A stretch of 64,000 nt of DNA from Diplonema papillatum (GCA_030068145.1 JAPJBO010000316.1:170060-234059), one strand, 5' to 3'. Counted from the stretch's first letter, positions 42,063 through 53,639 are shown. A program made the numbers and translations. Notes: generated by a model not told the origin, from the sequence alone.

Positions 42063-43074
42063 TCCCCAACCGAACTCCCTAACGGGCAGTGATCTATTGC
42101 TACTGCTTGTGCCCGCCCTTCAATATTCTACCCCATTCATACTCGAGGGAACTTAGCAAGAAGAAGTGCCACCACTACTCGTTCCACAACGTCCTACTAC
42201 TTATAAAAGATGTCACGGGATAAGCCGGCAGCCGCTGCTTGCATGCTAATCCGTGTGGTTCATGTACCCACACACTTAACCCCTTACGGACGGAGGGGGA
42301 GGGAGGTTGTCCAGCGTGCAGAAAGCCTTCTGGAGAATCTGTGGGTCAAACTTGAGAGTTTTACGACTCTGAAATGGGAAACCTGGCACTCCTTGGAAAG
42401 GTTTTGCAGCGAATATCTTCACAGCTGCAGGCATTTGATCCTTTTGACGTGCCTTTGCTTTGGAGGAACAGTGTCCGAACTCCAGATTGGACAGGTTCCG
42501 GCTTTTTCGACATATTATCCCCCGGTCAGCCATCCTTCCACGTTCTTGCCGTGCATGCCCCGTACCGTGACGTAGGGTCTTGCCGCCGGTAGCCGTGTGG
42601 AGAAAGAACGCGGGAGAGCCAGACAGCTGCGCTGGAGCGCCTCAGGACCCGGCCGGCTTACGAGGCCTCTGGGTTGACCTCTGCCTGGCCAATGGGTCGA
42701 CCAGCTCTCGGTAAGAGGGTGTTGCATGTCCTCGGGTGGTGGGGGCTCCACGCATTTCCCAGGAACTGCGGCTACTGCGTGACAAAGTCGCGCTGCGCAA
42801 ACACGAGGACGAAGACAAGCAACTCACACCCAACATACGAACACGGGTGAAGCGTCGGAAACATTCGCCCAACACCTACTCGGCACTGTTCGATTGTAGC
42901 CACGGACACTCTGCTCGTGTCACTTAAAACTAGAATTCGAGACTGGAGGTCCTATGAACATGCAATGTGAATAGCCTCTATTCGAGCCAACCCGGCTTTT
43001 GTCTATGAAAAAGTGTATTGTTTTTGGACTAGATAATAGTGCGGCGCAAGCTTTTTTTCCCCTGCCAAAATGCA
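42063..43074. other. No firm gene
   Basis: A short plus-strand frame at 42,736-42,927 (QELRLLRDKVALRKHEDEDK, then VKRRKH) looks helical and could be an exon, but I see no partner exon. Confidence 0.4.
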
Positions 43075-43830
43075 AACGGGTGGCAGAGTGAGCGGGCGTC
43101 GGCCTTCAGGCCGGTAGGCCCGGGTTCGAGTCCCGTCCTTGACATTTTCCCGGTCGAAGATTGTTTTCGAGGTTTGTTGCGTTTCGGGGTCAAATGTGCC
43201 CGAAAATTGCGTTTTTGGCGGAGTTTCTCAGTATCTCGCGGTATTTTGGGTCACCCCGGGAAACGGAGTCGGGCGGCCGAGCTTGCCATCACAGGCCAAA
43301 CTTGCTACGAGAACCGAACTTTGCTTCACCAGAACTCAGCTTCGCGCGATTTTTGCTTCGTCCGAAGTCAGCACAACGGCGCCCGTACCAGAACTTAGCA
43401 TCGCCCGAACTTTGCTTCGCCAGAACTTAGCTTCGCCCGAGCGTTGCTTCGCCCTGCGCCCGAACTTTGCTTCACCAGAACTTAGCTCCGCCCGAACTTA
43501 GCATCACTCGAACTTATTATCGTCCGAACTGAGCTTCACCAGAACTTAGCTGCGCCCGAACTTTTGCTTCGCCGGGGGGCGCCCACCCGGGTACCAGCGC
43601 CAAACTTTTCCCGCACTCGGTGGGTCGGGGGGGGTCCGGGGGGGGTGTCCCCCCCCGGGCACGAGCACCGACCTTGGCTTCACCCGGACTTTACCACCCT
43701 GGCCGAACTTCGCTTCGTGCCCGAACTGTTTTTTAGTACCAGTGCAGCCTGAGCGCTTAGCAACGCCCGAACTTAGCATCACTCGAACTTAGCTTCACCA
43801 GCATTGCCCGAACTTAGCTTCGCCCGAACT
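43075..43830 (+). repeat. tRNA-like SINE head followed by GAACTTAGC repeats, copy 2
   Basis: A-box-like GGTGGCAGAGTGAGCGGGC and B-box-like CGGGTTCGAGTCCCG, then TTGACATTTTCCCGGTC, then about 550 bp of degenerate CCGAACTTAGCTTCGCC / CCAGAACTTAGC units broken by a G/C-run block at 43,570-43,665. Same order as 30,459-30,740. The anticodon-arm region pairs as CGGCC/GGCCG with too small a loop for a tRNA. Confidence 0.65.
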
Positions 43831-44153
43831 TTACTGTTCCCCTAACTTTAAGTGCTGCCTCCAGTCTCGCCACGCGCCGGCCTTAGCCGAGCGCACGTAC
43901 TTATGATGGCAAGTAAATGCGTTTTTTTATCCGTTTTTTTTTTTTTTCTTGAACGTCTGCTAATACTGCAGGGAATAGTTGACTAGACCTCTTGAGTTTG
44001 TGCTATCCATGATTTGGGGAGTCGGGAGAACCTACAAAGCCAAAAGCAGGACCGACCCCCCCGTTCGTGAGGAACCTGGCGCTCCAGGACCCCAGATCCC
44101 AGGACCGCGGACCAAGAAACGCTTGTGTCTGCGGCCTACGCGCGCGCGCGTAG
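43831..44153. other. Nothing recognised
   Basis: A T-tract at 43,931-43,947 and a (CG)n run at about 44,139-44,150 directly precede the next MITE. Confidence 0.5.
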
Positions 44154-44364
44154 TATATATCATGCAGGGTCAAAACCTTGTGTCTTTTTAAAACGCTCCC
44201 GCGGAGCCGATGGCCTCCAAAAAAAAAAATTTGCTCAGCTTCATCAAAAATTACTGCAGAGTTTGTTCCAAAATTTTAAAATCCAAAAAACCCATTTTTT
44301 TTCTGGAAATAAAATTTTGGCCATTTCCAAAAAGACACAAGGTTTTGACCCTGCATGATATATA
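44154..44364. mobile_element. 211-bp MITE with 36-bp perfect inverted ends
   Basis: TATATATCATGCAGGGTCAA and AACCTTGTGTCTTTTT at the left are exactly mirrored at 44,329-44,364. The AT-rich interior is non-coding. The TATATA at both outer edges may be part of the end or a TA-type target duplication. Perfect ends suggest recent activity. Confidence 0.88.
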
Positions 44365-45508
44365 CCCTGATGCCACCCTCGCGAGCTCGTGGACCAGGAT
44401 ATCGACCCCAGGAGGAGGGTATACAGGGGGGTCAGCAGGGATACCACCAGCAGGATCCACCCACGCGCGCGAGCACAGCGCGCGCAGCGTTAGCCCGCAG
44501 GGCTTCACCTGGAGCGGGGAGTGCGCGTGGGTGCGCATCCAGCGAAGAATAAAAACACCTTCTTTTTTCCATCTATCTTTGTCAAGAGCTGCAACTCAAC
44601 TATTCCTTCTCAAAGCACGTGTAAGGGAACGGATGTCTCCTTGGCTCCGCACTTCCAGATGCACCCTCCAGCAACCGTTTCTTTTGAAGCGCATGGAAAC
44701 AGAAACGGGAAATACTATGCTATACTTGCCATCTTACCCCCTCCCCCGATGTTGGCAAAAAATGAATAAACCATGGCGCAGAAAACAAAAAAAGACCACG
44801 CCTTCACAAACGAACAAAAGGTCGAAAATCACAATCTGTTGGTACGGGATCGTCGGAAACACAAGCAAGGTCTTTCCAGTGATTCCAAACACTGGTGCAT
44901 AAGCACAACCGAACCTTGTCACACTCCACATAAACCGCCGATAATTATTTTGTGATGCAAGCAGCAGAAACTAGCTTGCAAGGTCCACGGCCTCTTCACA
45001 CAAGCAACCCCGGCCGCAGTGTGTAGGTGCCCGCATGCCAAGCTGGATGCGCAACTGAGTAGCCGTGTACGGATGCACAGGCGTGCATATCCAGCCAACG
45101 CAGCGCCCCACCCTCTCCACAGCATAAGTAACGAAGAGTCTACGACTCACTAAGACGTCCGCTGGTTGAAGTATCTGGAGTTTTTGAACTTCCCTGTTTT
45201 CCGTTTTGTGGACAGGAGGGGACGACGCCCCCGCCAAAGCGCCTTCCCACCAGAACCGCCGAAAATGCACCTCAAGGGGACCTGGGGTTGGGGTGGTGGG
45301 CGATACCACCGATGATAGCACAACGATCTGTATCTCTGCGTGACCGGCCTGCGCGGTTCGAATTGCTGGCCGAATTTGGTAGGTGTGCCTGCTACGAGCT
45401 AGCGCAAGGAGGTCACCCACTACGCCCCCTTCCTTCGTCGCCGCAACCCGGGCAAGTGTGCTCGCTCCGGTGAGGCAACCGAAGCTGGTTGTCTCAGGAT
45501 CTGCTGAG

Positions 45509-45567
45509 CAACGGGCTGGCGGAAAGGCCCGCCCACGTGGTGCGGGCCTTTTCCGCCAGCCCGTTGT
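45509..45567. repeat. Strong hairpin inside a dispersed repeat
   Basis: AACGGGCTGGCGGAAAGGCC and its inverse GGCCTTTTCCGCCAGCCCGTT enclose CGCCCACGTGGTGCG. The 27-kb relative (27,386-27,550) keeps only the right half. Confidence 0.85.
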
Positions 45568-45723
45568 AGGCTGTCGTGCGCCATGAAGCATGGCTCGTTC
45601 AGTGCTTCGAGCTGGCGTTCGACGTCGTCGGGGAAAGCGAGGCAAACATTGACCGTGGCACGCATCCTCATCGACCTGCTTTCTACCTCGTAGTCTACCA
45701 CTTGCCAGTACAGTGCATTGATA

Positions 45724-45847
45724 CACGGTGAGGTCCAGCCTCAGAAACTGCAGTCAAAGAGGGCGCGAGTCACACCTAAAAAGCGTGTGACACCCGCTTT
45801 TTCAACTCCAGCTTTAACTCCAGATACTGGGGCTCTGGACTCCACCG
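45724..45847. mobile_element. MITE, CACGGTG family, copy 2
   Basis: Left end CACGGTGAGGTCCAGCCTCA and a decayed right end TACTGGGGCTCTGGACTCCA. Same family as 51,584-51,747. Confidence 0.65.
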
Positions 45848-46017
45848 GGTTCACTCGTAAGCCCGTCATGCAGCAGCCAGAAGGCCGGGCTGGCCTCACA
45901 CAGCCCTACATATGCATACGCATGTGCATACGTATGCACGTATGCAGCCAGCCCAGCCCTAGACTAGGTACCAGGGAAAGCCTGCTACACGGGAGCCAAG
46001 CTTCACGTGTTCGGCGG

Positions 46018-46148
46018 TACTGCAGAGCCACGGGCCTACGGGTCAAGTGGCTACCGATTTCCCAAACCAAAGCATCAAGGCGTGACGCACCTTGGGCGAC
46101 TCAAGCTTTGCAAGCTGTGGTTGACCGTCACGTTCCTGGACCAGGAGC
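46018..46148. repeat. Dispersed repeat shared with 49,158-49,375
   Basis: GCAGAGCCACGGGCCTACGG through TTGACCGTCACGTTCCTGGA. The 49-kb copy has about 85 extra bp after CACCTTGGG, so one copy has an insertion or the other a deletion; no GT-AG ends are visible on the extra piece. Confidence 0.85.
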
Positions 46149-46234
46149 GGCCTTTTTCTTTTTTTCTTTTTCTGTCGACAACAAACAAGTAAAAGAATAA
46201 AACAAAACTACGCATTTCTTCCCCCTCCCGAGCC

Positions 46235-46344
46235 CAGTGATGGGTGCGCACGGCATGCCGTGCGCGTGCGCACTTTTTAGTGTATGCAATTTGTCGCGTG
46301 CGCGCCGTTTGGCTACTCTGCGCCGTGCGGCGCACCCATCACTG
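46235..46344. mobile_element. hAT-like MITE, 110 bp, with 8-bp target duplication
   Basis: Perfect 15-bp inverted ends CAGTGATGGGTGCGC. The flanks are CCCGAGCC (46,227-46,234) and CCCTAGCC (46,345-46,352), an 8-bp duplication with one difference. CAGTG-type ends and 8-bp duplications are hallmarks of the hAT superfamily. An inner palindrome GCGCACGGCATGCCGTGCGC lies near the left end. Confidence 0.85.
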
Positions 46345-46414
46345 CCCTAGCCTCCGCCGATAATAAGCACCGAGCGGCCTTCCGATTGTTTCCACCAAGG
46401 CAATCCAAGGGGCT

Positions 46415-46571
46415 CTTTAGATGTGTCTTCAGCCTATAGGCGCGCCGACCGACGACCTTGTGGAAGAGCCCGTTGCATTTCGGGGTGAACATGTGGTTCG
46501 TGATGGACGTCGTGCCGGCCGACGCGCCGAGCACGGGGACGTCGTTCGGCTGGATGGCGCGCGGGCCCTGC
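46415..46571 (-). CDS. Possible exon of an unidentified minus-strand gene
   Basis: After an acceptor-like TCTCGCAG, a GC3-rich frame reads GPRAIQPNDVPVLGASAGTT, then SITNHMFTPKCNGLFHKVV. A donor-like CACAAG|GTCGTC could end it near 46,465, or the frame runs on. I found no partner exon and do not recognise the family. Confidence 0.35.
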
Positions 46572-48257
46572 GAGACGTGGGCCTCTCCTGACTTATCAAT
46601 CTGGCTGTCAAGCCGGTGTCCATTTATTCTCGAAGAATAAGAAGCGCGGCGCCGACACAGGTAAAACCTACAACAATTTTTCCCACAGCACCGCCAACGT
46701 GCACATCCTTCATTTGACTGGCCACACGTCCAGTATATGGGTACGCCGGGAATATGCCCGCTCTGTGCTACCCGGTAACAGGTATCAAAGTATTGCGGGA
46801 AGGAACCTTGCGTTTTCCTTCGCTTGACAACAAAAAAAAGGGGGGTGGGCTAGTCTGACACTTGCTGTCGTCGGGAAAAAAAAAAAAAGAAAACTTCAAC
46901 TCCAAAAAAGCAAAAGAAAAAAGGCTGAACCCCACAAGCACAAAACGTCGAAAGACACCAATCTGTACGCCCACGCGGGATCGTCGAAAACACAAAACAA
47001 AAGTACGCACTTCTTCTCACGAAACGGGTGGGCGGCGGTCCTATACTTGGATTCGTTCACGAAGGCCCGCCGTCAGCCTTCCTTTCAATGCTTCTCTTCC
47101 GACTCTCGTACCCCTCATCAACCCCCAACCTCAGCTTTTTTCTCGCGTAGAGCCCAACCGGAGTGAAGGATCACCCGGCGAGGGCCCGCCCTCCCTTCCA
47201 AGAACTAGCTGGCGCTCCCAGCAATGCTTCCCTTCAGTGCAAGAGTAAAGGGGGGGGCAAGGGTACCTGTACATCCAGGGTTTCCAGGGCCCGGGCCCCG
47301 GGCCCCGGGCCCCCGGTTAGCGCTAATCATCCACGGTAATCACGCCATCCAAGGATGGAATCTTCAATATTGCAGCTTCCACAACTAGCGGAGAGCAAGA
47401 CGAGAAAAAATCAAGAAATAAACTGAAAAAATTTGATAAAAAAAGCTCACAGTCGTGCATTTACCATATGGGCTGAGCGGGCGGAGGCTCTAAGGTGAAA
47501 TGGTCAAAATGCCCTGGGAAAAATGTGGGACAAAAACTTTAACTCTAAAAACTTTCCGAATTGCGGAGTTTTAGGGATTCCGGCCCAAATTTTTTTTTTT
47601 TCCACCCACCTTGCCACCTGTGACCTTGGGTGAGCCGTGGTACCCTTTAGGCAGCCAGCTAGACCTGCCAGAACCTGAAAACCTCCTTCAGGTTTCGTGG
47701 CTGTGTCGAAAAATAAATTCCGAGGACGTTTTTGAACGCTCTTGAATCCGTTGAGCTCAAGGACCGTCTGGGGCCCTGGAATGGAACTGTAAATGAATTG
47801 CATCTCGTTCCAGAGAGTTTTTCCTTTGGTAATCGTTCAGGGCAAAAAACCCTGAAAATTTTTCCAGGGCCCGGGCCCCGAGTTACTGGTACCCCTGGGG
47901 GGGGAGTGCGAATAATAGCTGTTATTCGACACGCATCTGGCAGTCTAAAAAAAACACTACCACTATTTGATCCTGCTTCTGTTCGGCTACCCGGAGCTTT
48001 TCTTAGTGTTCGACAAATCGAATACTAACGCAGGTGTTCTTCTTGTTCGACCCCTCCCCCTTTACTTGTCCGCCTGGCAATATGCATAGTTTCCCGAAAA
48101 CGGGTCTTTTTGACCTGATGACACTTTCGCTGGGAAAGTATGCGTGTACAGCAGGAGCGGAAGCGCGCCTCACAAAAGTTCCCCCAAAGCCCCCACCCGT
48201 ACTGCACTGCAATACGATATAGTTGCAGGATACTTTACTTGCGCAAACCACAAGCAG
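46572..48257. other. No supported gene
   Basis: A-rich frames (46,870-47,000), an A-rich dispersed core at 46,961, and GGGCCCGGGCCCC runs at 47,284-47,315 and 47,864-47,880, both preceded by TTCCAG. No domain-bearing frame. Confidence 0.5.
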
Positions 48258-48687
48258 CCCGACAGGCAGGACCAACCACCCATGAGGTCTGGGCTCAGAT
48301 TGAAGGTGCCGTGAGGGGCGCTCTCGGGTGCTACCCGCGGCTCCCGATCTCTTCCGGACCTTCTTGCATGCTGTGCTTGCAATGAAATGTCCAGCTTGGA
48401 ACTGTTACAAACAAGAGGAATCCAACTGGTTAATACAAGTGCACGAAAAGAGACGGTCATACAGTACCAAGAAGGCCGACAGTCACCTCAACAACAGGTA
48501 CACACCGATTCTCTTACCTCGTGTAACCACCACCTTTAAGAACACGCAACGCACAAAGGATATCTTCTCATATTGCCAGAGGTCACGCGGAGACGTTAAC
48601 ACCCCGGCGTTCCAAGTTTGCCTGTGCCGACGTAGGTAAGGACAGAAGGAATCTCATTGGTCCCTTCATGCACGTCTTTAGTTAGAA

Positions 48688-48743
<56 letters not shown>

Positions 48744-49013
48744 TTTGACCTGATCTCTCAGCGTTGACATTCAGGCACTGGGCAGAAGTCACATTCCACT
48801 CGCCACCGCTGTGATGCAACGAAATGCTGTGGTTTAATTAACCAGTTGGATTCCTCTTGTTTGTAACAGTTCCAAGCTGGACATTTCATTGCAAGCACAG
48901 CATGCAAGAAGGTCCGGAAGAGATCGGGAGCCGCGGGTAGCACCCGAGAGCGCCCCTCACGGCACCTTCAATCTGAGCCCAGACCTCATGGGTGGTTGGT
49001 CCTGCCTGTCGGG
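48258..49013. repeat. Inverted repeat with 177-bp arms
   Basis: The left arm 48,258-48,434 (CCCGACAGGCAGGACCAACC to AACTGGTTAAT) is mirrored exactly, as far as I can see, at 48,837-49,013, with 402 bp between. The two arms are the same length. A short frame (VWAQIEGAVRGALGCYPRLP) is present in each arm. Foldback or recent inverted duplication. Confidence 0.9.
48636..48870. repeat. Dispersed repeat of about 230 bp, copy 1
   Basis: ACAGAAGGAATCTCA, ATTTGGCT.CCTT, TAGTTACTCCCGCCG and CACTGGGCAGAAGTCACAT are shared in order with 51,044-51,260 in the same orientation. It overlaps the right arm of the inverted repeat. Confidence 0.8.
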
Positions 49014-49157
49014 TTACAGTTTTGAGTAGTATGCATGACAGGTGTGGCCAAGTATCGAGGCCGGGACAGAAGAGGCCTCGGAAAGTTGGAAAGGCTCGGA
49101 GAAGAAGCCACACCGCCATACGCGCCAAGGCCCACAGCCAACATTTTTTTTTTTTTG

Positions 49158-49375
49158 CTGCAGAGCCACGGGCCTACGGGTCAAGTGGCTACCGATTTCC
49201 CAAACCAAAGCATCAAGGCGTGGCGCACCTTGGGGCTTGGCGCTCGCGCTGAACATAAGCTCGTCGAGACGGTCAGACGCAGGACAGAGCGGACGGGGTT
49301 GTAGCACTGTGCTGCCTCCGACTCAAGCTTTGCAAGCTGTGGTTGACCGTCACGTTCCTGGACCAGGAACGTGAC
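49158..49375. repeat. Dispersed repeat, longer copy of 46,018-46,148
   Basis: See the 46-kb copy. It ends in CCAGGAACGTGACGGG after an inverted CACGTTCCTGGACCAGGAACGTG palindrome. Confidence 0.85.
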
Positions 49376-49973
49376 GGGTTTCTTTTTCGAGGAGGAATTC
49401 GAAGCTTATCGAGGAACAGTCTGGCAAACTGTTGCCCAGCTAGCCCAAACAACTTCTGCCGGTGGAAAACCCTGCCTGAAGGAATCAAACGCCGCCGGAC
49501 GGGCTGGTCTGGCCCTCGCTGTCGGTGTGGAAAATTTCTTACAACCATAAGTCCACAAAAAAAAAAGAATCGAAAGAGCAAGCAACGCAAAAAAAAAAGA
49601 AGTGGAAGTCGGCAGACATCAGTAAGACGGTGTTTCGTCGGCAATCTGTACCATACGGGATCGCCGGAAGCACAACACAAAAAAGAAAAACGCTGAACAA
49701 GGTGGGCTTCCACCAGTTGGTAACGCCCCATGCCACCTCAAGTGGTCCCTTTACGTACGAACACGACAGAATTGTCGGAGCGTACACCACCAAGAAGACA
49801 GACCGTCACCAGCAGGGTACTGCCGGATAGCGGCCGATACCGCAACAACGAGTGACACCAATTGATACTCGAAATACTCGACGAGGGCACCACCAATCTT
49901 GCACACGAGCATGCACCCAGCATCACCAGAGCACGCGGCGATTATCCTGCTTGTCTACGCTTGACGATGGAGG

Positions 49974-50160
49974 GATGGCCTAAGCCAGTCCATCCCCTCC
50001 TGTGGTAGACAGAAGAATGCAGCTCCAGGCAATTATATGCAGCTCCAGGGGATAGGGATGGACTTGATAGACCGTGGTGGACCTCGATTCGCTGCAATGA
50101 ACAGCGGCAGGCAATTCGATGCAGTTCCAGGAGATAGGGATGGACCGGCTTATGGCCTCT
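49974..50160 (-). repeat. Inverted copy of the 25,437-25,628 repeat
   Basis: Opposite orientation to the 25-kb copy and diverged by scattered substitutions. Confidence 0.75.
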
Positions 50161-51043
50161 CATACCTCGAAGGTCAGAACTCGTCGCTCTTCGAAAATGC
50201 GGCCCATGTGAAGCTCGGGTCAGCACGCCTCAGGAATTGCTAGGGTATCCGACACATCAGTTTATCGACGGGCTGATGATGCTGTTGGATGCGCAGGTTC
50301 TCCGTTTAGGCCGAATCTTTACAGTCTCACTGCGGGAATGCTGCTTCGCAGTCGTCAAGCCACCCAAGAACCAGGTGGTTGGGGGGGGTGTCGTTGGACG
50401 GGAAGAAAACCCACCCTCCCTTCCCCCTGTGACCTTGTCCAGACAAGCTTATTTCCGTGAGTCCCCTGGACGGGTATTTTCGTCTTGCCCAAAGGCGCAG
50501 ACAGACCAGTAAGCAGAATTCCGTCCCTCAATGTACCATGTACCATGTACCATGTACCATGTACCATGTCCCCTCTGCCGCTGAGCAGGCAGTGAGCGTG
50601 CTCGTTACAGTTGTGGTAACACACAAAATTTCTCGTTGAAGCGTCTTCTTGTTGCGTTGGTGGGGAGTCATTTGCATGCAAATGAGTACCACACTAGAGC
50701 GTTGAAGCAAACCGGTGACTCTAAAACAAAGCCGGGGATTCTACACCTCAATTACACTTTCACAGTATTTGGACGGACTGCTTCTGTGGATGCAGAGCTC
50801 TGGAAGAGCGGGAGCGATCCGTGGTAACACGCAGCGCTCCTGTCCGGCGTTTTCATACAGCATACCCGCACAACATCCGATAACCACTCTCCTCTCACAC
50901 CACTTACTTGTCAGATACACACGACAAGTACATCTTTGTATCACCAGTTTCACTGATAGTGAAGGTACTTGCGAGGGAACAGAGTCTTCTTTCCCCGCTG
51001 ACAGTTTCAAGTCCGCTTCCCTTGACTGCTATTCACCAGATAG
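50161..51043. other. No gene; heptamer microsatellite
   Basis: Tandem GTACCAT heptamers at 50,531-50,568. Otherwise short frames. Confidence 0.6.
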
Positions 51044-51260
51044 TAGGCAGGGGCAGAAGGAATCTCAATCGATTTTTGGTAAGACACATCATTTGGCTGC
51101 CTTGACACGAGTTGTAGTTACTCCCGCCGCGCTTGGACATTCAAGGCACTGGGCAGAAGTCACATCCCACTCGCCAGCCTATGACAAAGCGAAATGCTGC
51201 GGTGTACTTAACCATTTTGTATATTTTTGTTCGTGATGGTTCCAAGCTGACACTTCTTCG
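51044..51260. repeat. Dispersed repeat of about 230 bp, copy 2
   Basis: Partner of 48,636-48,870. It ends near TGGTTCCAAGCTGACAC and is followed at once by the YR-type A-repeat remnant. Confidence 0.8.
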
Positions 51261-51283
51261 TTGCACTACCCTTGCTGTTTTTG

Positions 51284-51530
51284 GTTGTATAAGATCGCAG
51301 ATCTTAGATGTTTGATATATCTGACAAATGCCTAAGACTTGTACTTGCTGGTTTTGGTTGTATACGATCGCAGATCTTAGATGTTTGATATATCTGACAA
51401 ATGCCTAAGACTTGTACTTGCTGGTTTTGGTTGTATACGATCGCAGATCTTAGATGTTTGATATATCTGGCAAATGCCTAACACTTGTACAAGGTTACAT
51501 ACCCCGCATACCTTTCTACCTTCAACTTTT
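51284..51530 (+). repeat. Lone A-type terminal repeat of a related YR element
   Basis: GTTGTATAAGATCGCAGATC, then CTTAGATGTTTGATATATC, repeated three times with a 73-bp period (starts 51,284, 51,357, 51,430). Only the last copy continues into AACACTTGTACAAGGTTACA, TACCCCG, which parallels the A repeat of element A. The terminal hairpin AAGATC-N3-GATCTT is kept (loop GCA here, GAA in element A). No coding part remains. Confidence 0.75.
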
Positions 51531-51583
51531 GCATCACGCGACGGTGGAAGACGAAGCAGCAGACGGAGCCAGTATACGCAGTA

Positions 51584-51747
51584 CACGGTGGAGTCCAGCC
51601 TCAGAAGCTGGACTTAAAGCTGGAGTTCAAAAAGCGGGTGTCACACCCGCTTTTCGGGTGTGGACTTACACGCGTTTTGGTTGTAGCACACCCGTTTTTC
51701 GGGTGTGACTCGGGCACACCCAGCTTCTGGGGCTGGACCTCACCGTG
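51584..51747. mobile_element. 164-bp MITE, CACGGTG family, copy 1
   Basis: Ends CACGGTGGAGTCCAGCCTCA / mirrored CTTCTGGGGCTGGACCTCAC..GTG, about 30 bp. The interior is made of AAGCGGGTGTCACACCCGCTT-type hairpins. Confidence 0.85.
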
Positions 51748-53639
51748 CAGGAGGAGGATGTTTCATTGGGTCGTAAAATATCGCATGTCTCGGAAGAGCA
51801 TTGAAGTCGACGAATACTTTGCATTTGTACCAGGTTAGTACCGCTGTAAGCGGAACTAATCAGACTCCGCAGCGGATGTGAGCGCACCAGCGACCAAAGA
51901 GCCGCAGGCCAGTTGGCAGCGGCTTGCGGAGTCGAGAAGGAGTTTTTGCCTGCCAAACAACTATCAACACCGCATTCCAGCAACCATCGGGATGAGGAAA
52001 GTAAGTGCAACAGACCAGGAGAATGATGGGCTCTCTTAAAGACCTTCCGACTAACAACGTCGACATTCCTTTCACTACACAGCCCCCAGCCTCAATGGTC
52101 AACCGGGACTCTAACACACTGGACCGTTAAACCTTTGGAATTGTGACTAGTGGTGGCCAATTGGGTCTTTCAACTTACCCTTCCGGAGACGAAAAGAGAC
52201 AGCGATACACGTAACAAGGAGGGAAGTATTGTTAGGAAAAAATATTCTTCTTAAATTACACAGGAAAATCACTGCAACCAATCAAGAACGCCCGAGAGGT
52301 TATGTCAGGGCTTCATTTTTTCTAGGCAAAACCCTGTTTTAACTTGGATGCCGTTTGTCGTAGAATGCAGGCAAAATAACTAAAAGCACATCCGATTCGC
52401 TTCCCCAGTTGGACAGAAAGTTGCTTGCTCATTAGTTTGCGTTGCAAAAAAAGTTAAAAGGCGGTCCACGCGAATCACGAAGTAAAAGAAAAATGAAAGA
52501 CAGCCGCCGATCAACACGAAACCACCCAGAAGAAAAGCCAGGCACCGGGATCTTCCTGACGAGCACGCAACCCGGTGAACTTAATCAAGAGTCGAAGATT
52601 AGCGTCGAAACTTCCTGGCTTTTCACGCCGCAGCAGAACGACCACACCCTACCCAAACCCAAGCACCCTCTAAACGCGTTAGGGGACTTCACAAGGTTTC
52701 ACAACGGAGTGACACAACACCCGAAACGAGTCGCACTCTTTTACTTTTCTCAACCCCCCGCCATACCCAAGCCTCTACGGTCAACCGGAGACTTTAAAAT
52801 ACCGACCTTCTAATCCACAAATAACGCTAGAAAGAAACGGGTGTTTTGCGTGCATTCGTAGGTCTACGCTGTTCTAGGCCATCCTACACTCTGTGGCCGG
52901 ATGTGACGCCTGCAGACACGCACGTCGAGCCTCTGAACATGCAACGAGGCGAAAGTTTCAAGTTATGGCCATGATGAAGCCATTGCAAATAGTTTATCTC
53001 TGCTAGAATCAACAATCCTGATCCCGATTCTTGACATCGTTCAGAGGGTCTTGAGTGCTGCTTTTGGCTACGACTAGAAGCACGACCATGCATAAACCCG
53101 TGTACGGCGTACGGCGTCTAGGGCGACGCGATTTGTGAGCTGCAACACTTACCCATTCTGCAGAGCCTCTCGCGAAGGTTCGCTGATATTTCTCCCTCGA
53201 CATCTCTCGCTCTTTTGCCTCTTGTTTTAACTGGTACCCGCCAGAGCGCTGGGAATTGACACTGCCACCCATTCTTGCGTTTATGCGAATAGCTTGAGCA
53301 AAGGCCTGCATCCGGTAAACATACCTGCTGTTCAAAGAGACTCCGGCTGATGAACGAAACCTGCGCGAACGATGTCGAAGTTGTCGTCCAGGGATGTGGG
53401 ATCCACGTACTGAATTTCTGACACGACGATACGAAGCCGTCCATACAACATGGGGGCTGCATGTGAATGCACCGGATGATCACAGCTGCAGAGGTAGCAG
53501 CAGAAATTCTGGGCACGTACATAAGATACCCGTACTGGACTGTTTGAGCAGAGTTAGCGGTGGCTCCCAGTTCATCGGAGCTGGCTCTGCTGGCTCTTTG
53601 GGAGCTGGGAAGAGCCAGCGGAGCTGGGTTTCTGGTGAT
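51748..53639. other. No supported gene
   Basis: Short frames only. The longest minus-strand frame here and to the right runs partly through the tandem repeat at 53,640 and lacks domain signals. Confidence 0.5.

Noticed and set aside
43083-43145. A true tRNA gene
   Set aside because: A and B boxes are present but the acceptor ends do not pair and the anticodon arm has no 7-base loop; it fits a tRNA-derived SINE head better.
45350-45366. B-box-like GCGGTTCGAATTGC as a second tRNA
   Set aside because: No A box at the right distance and no cloverleaf.
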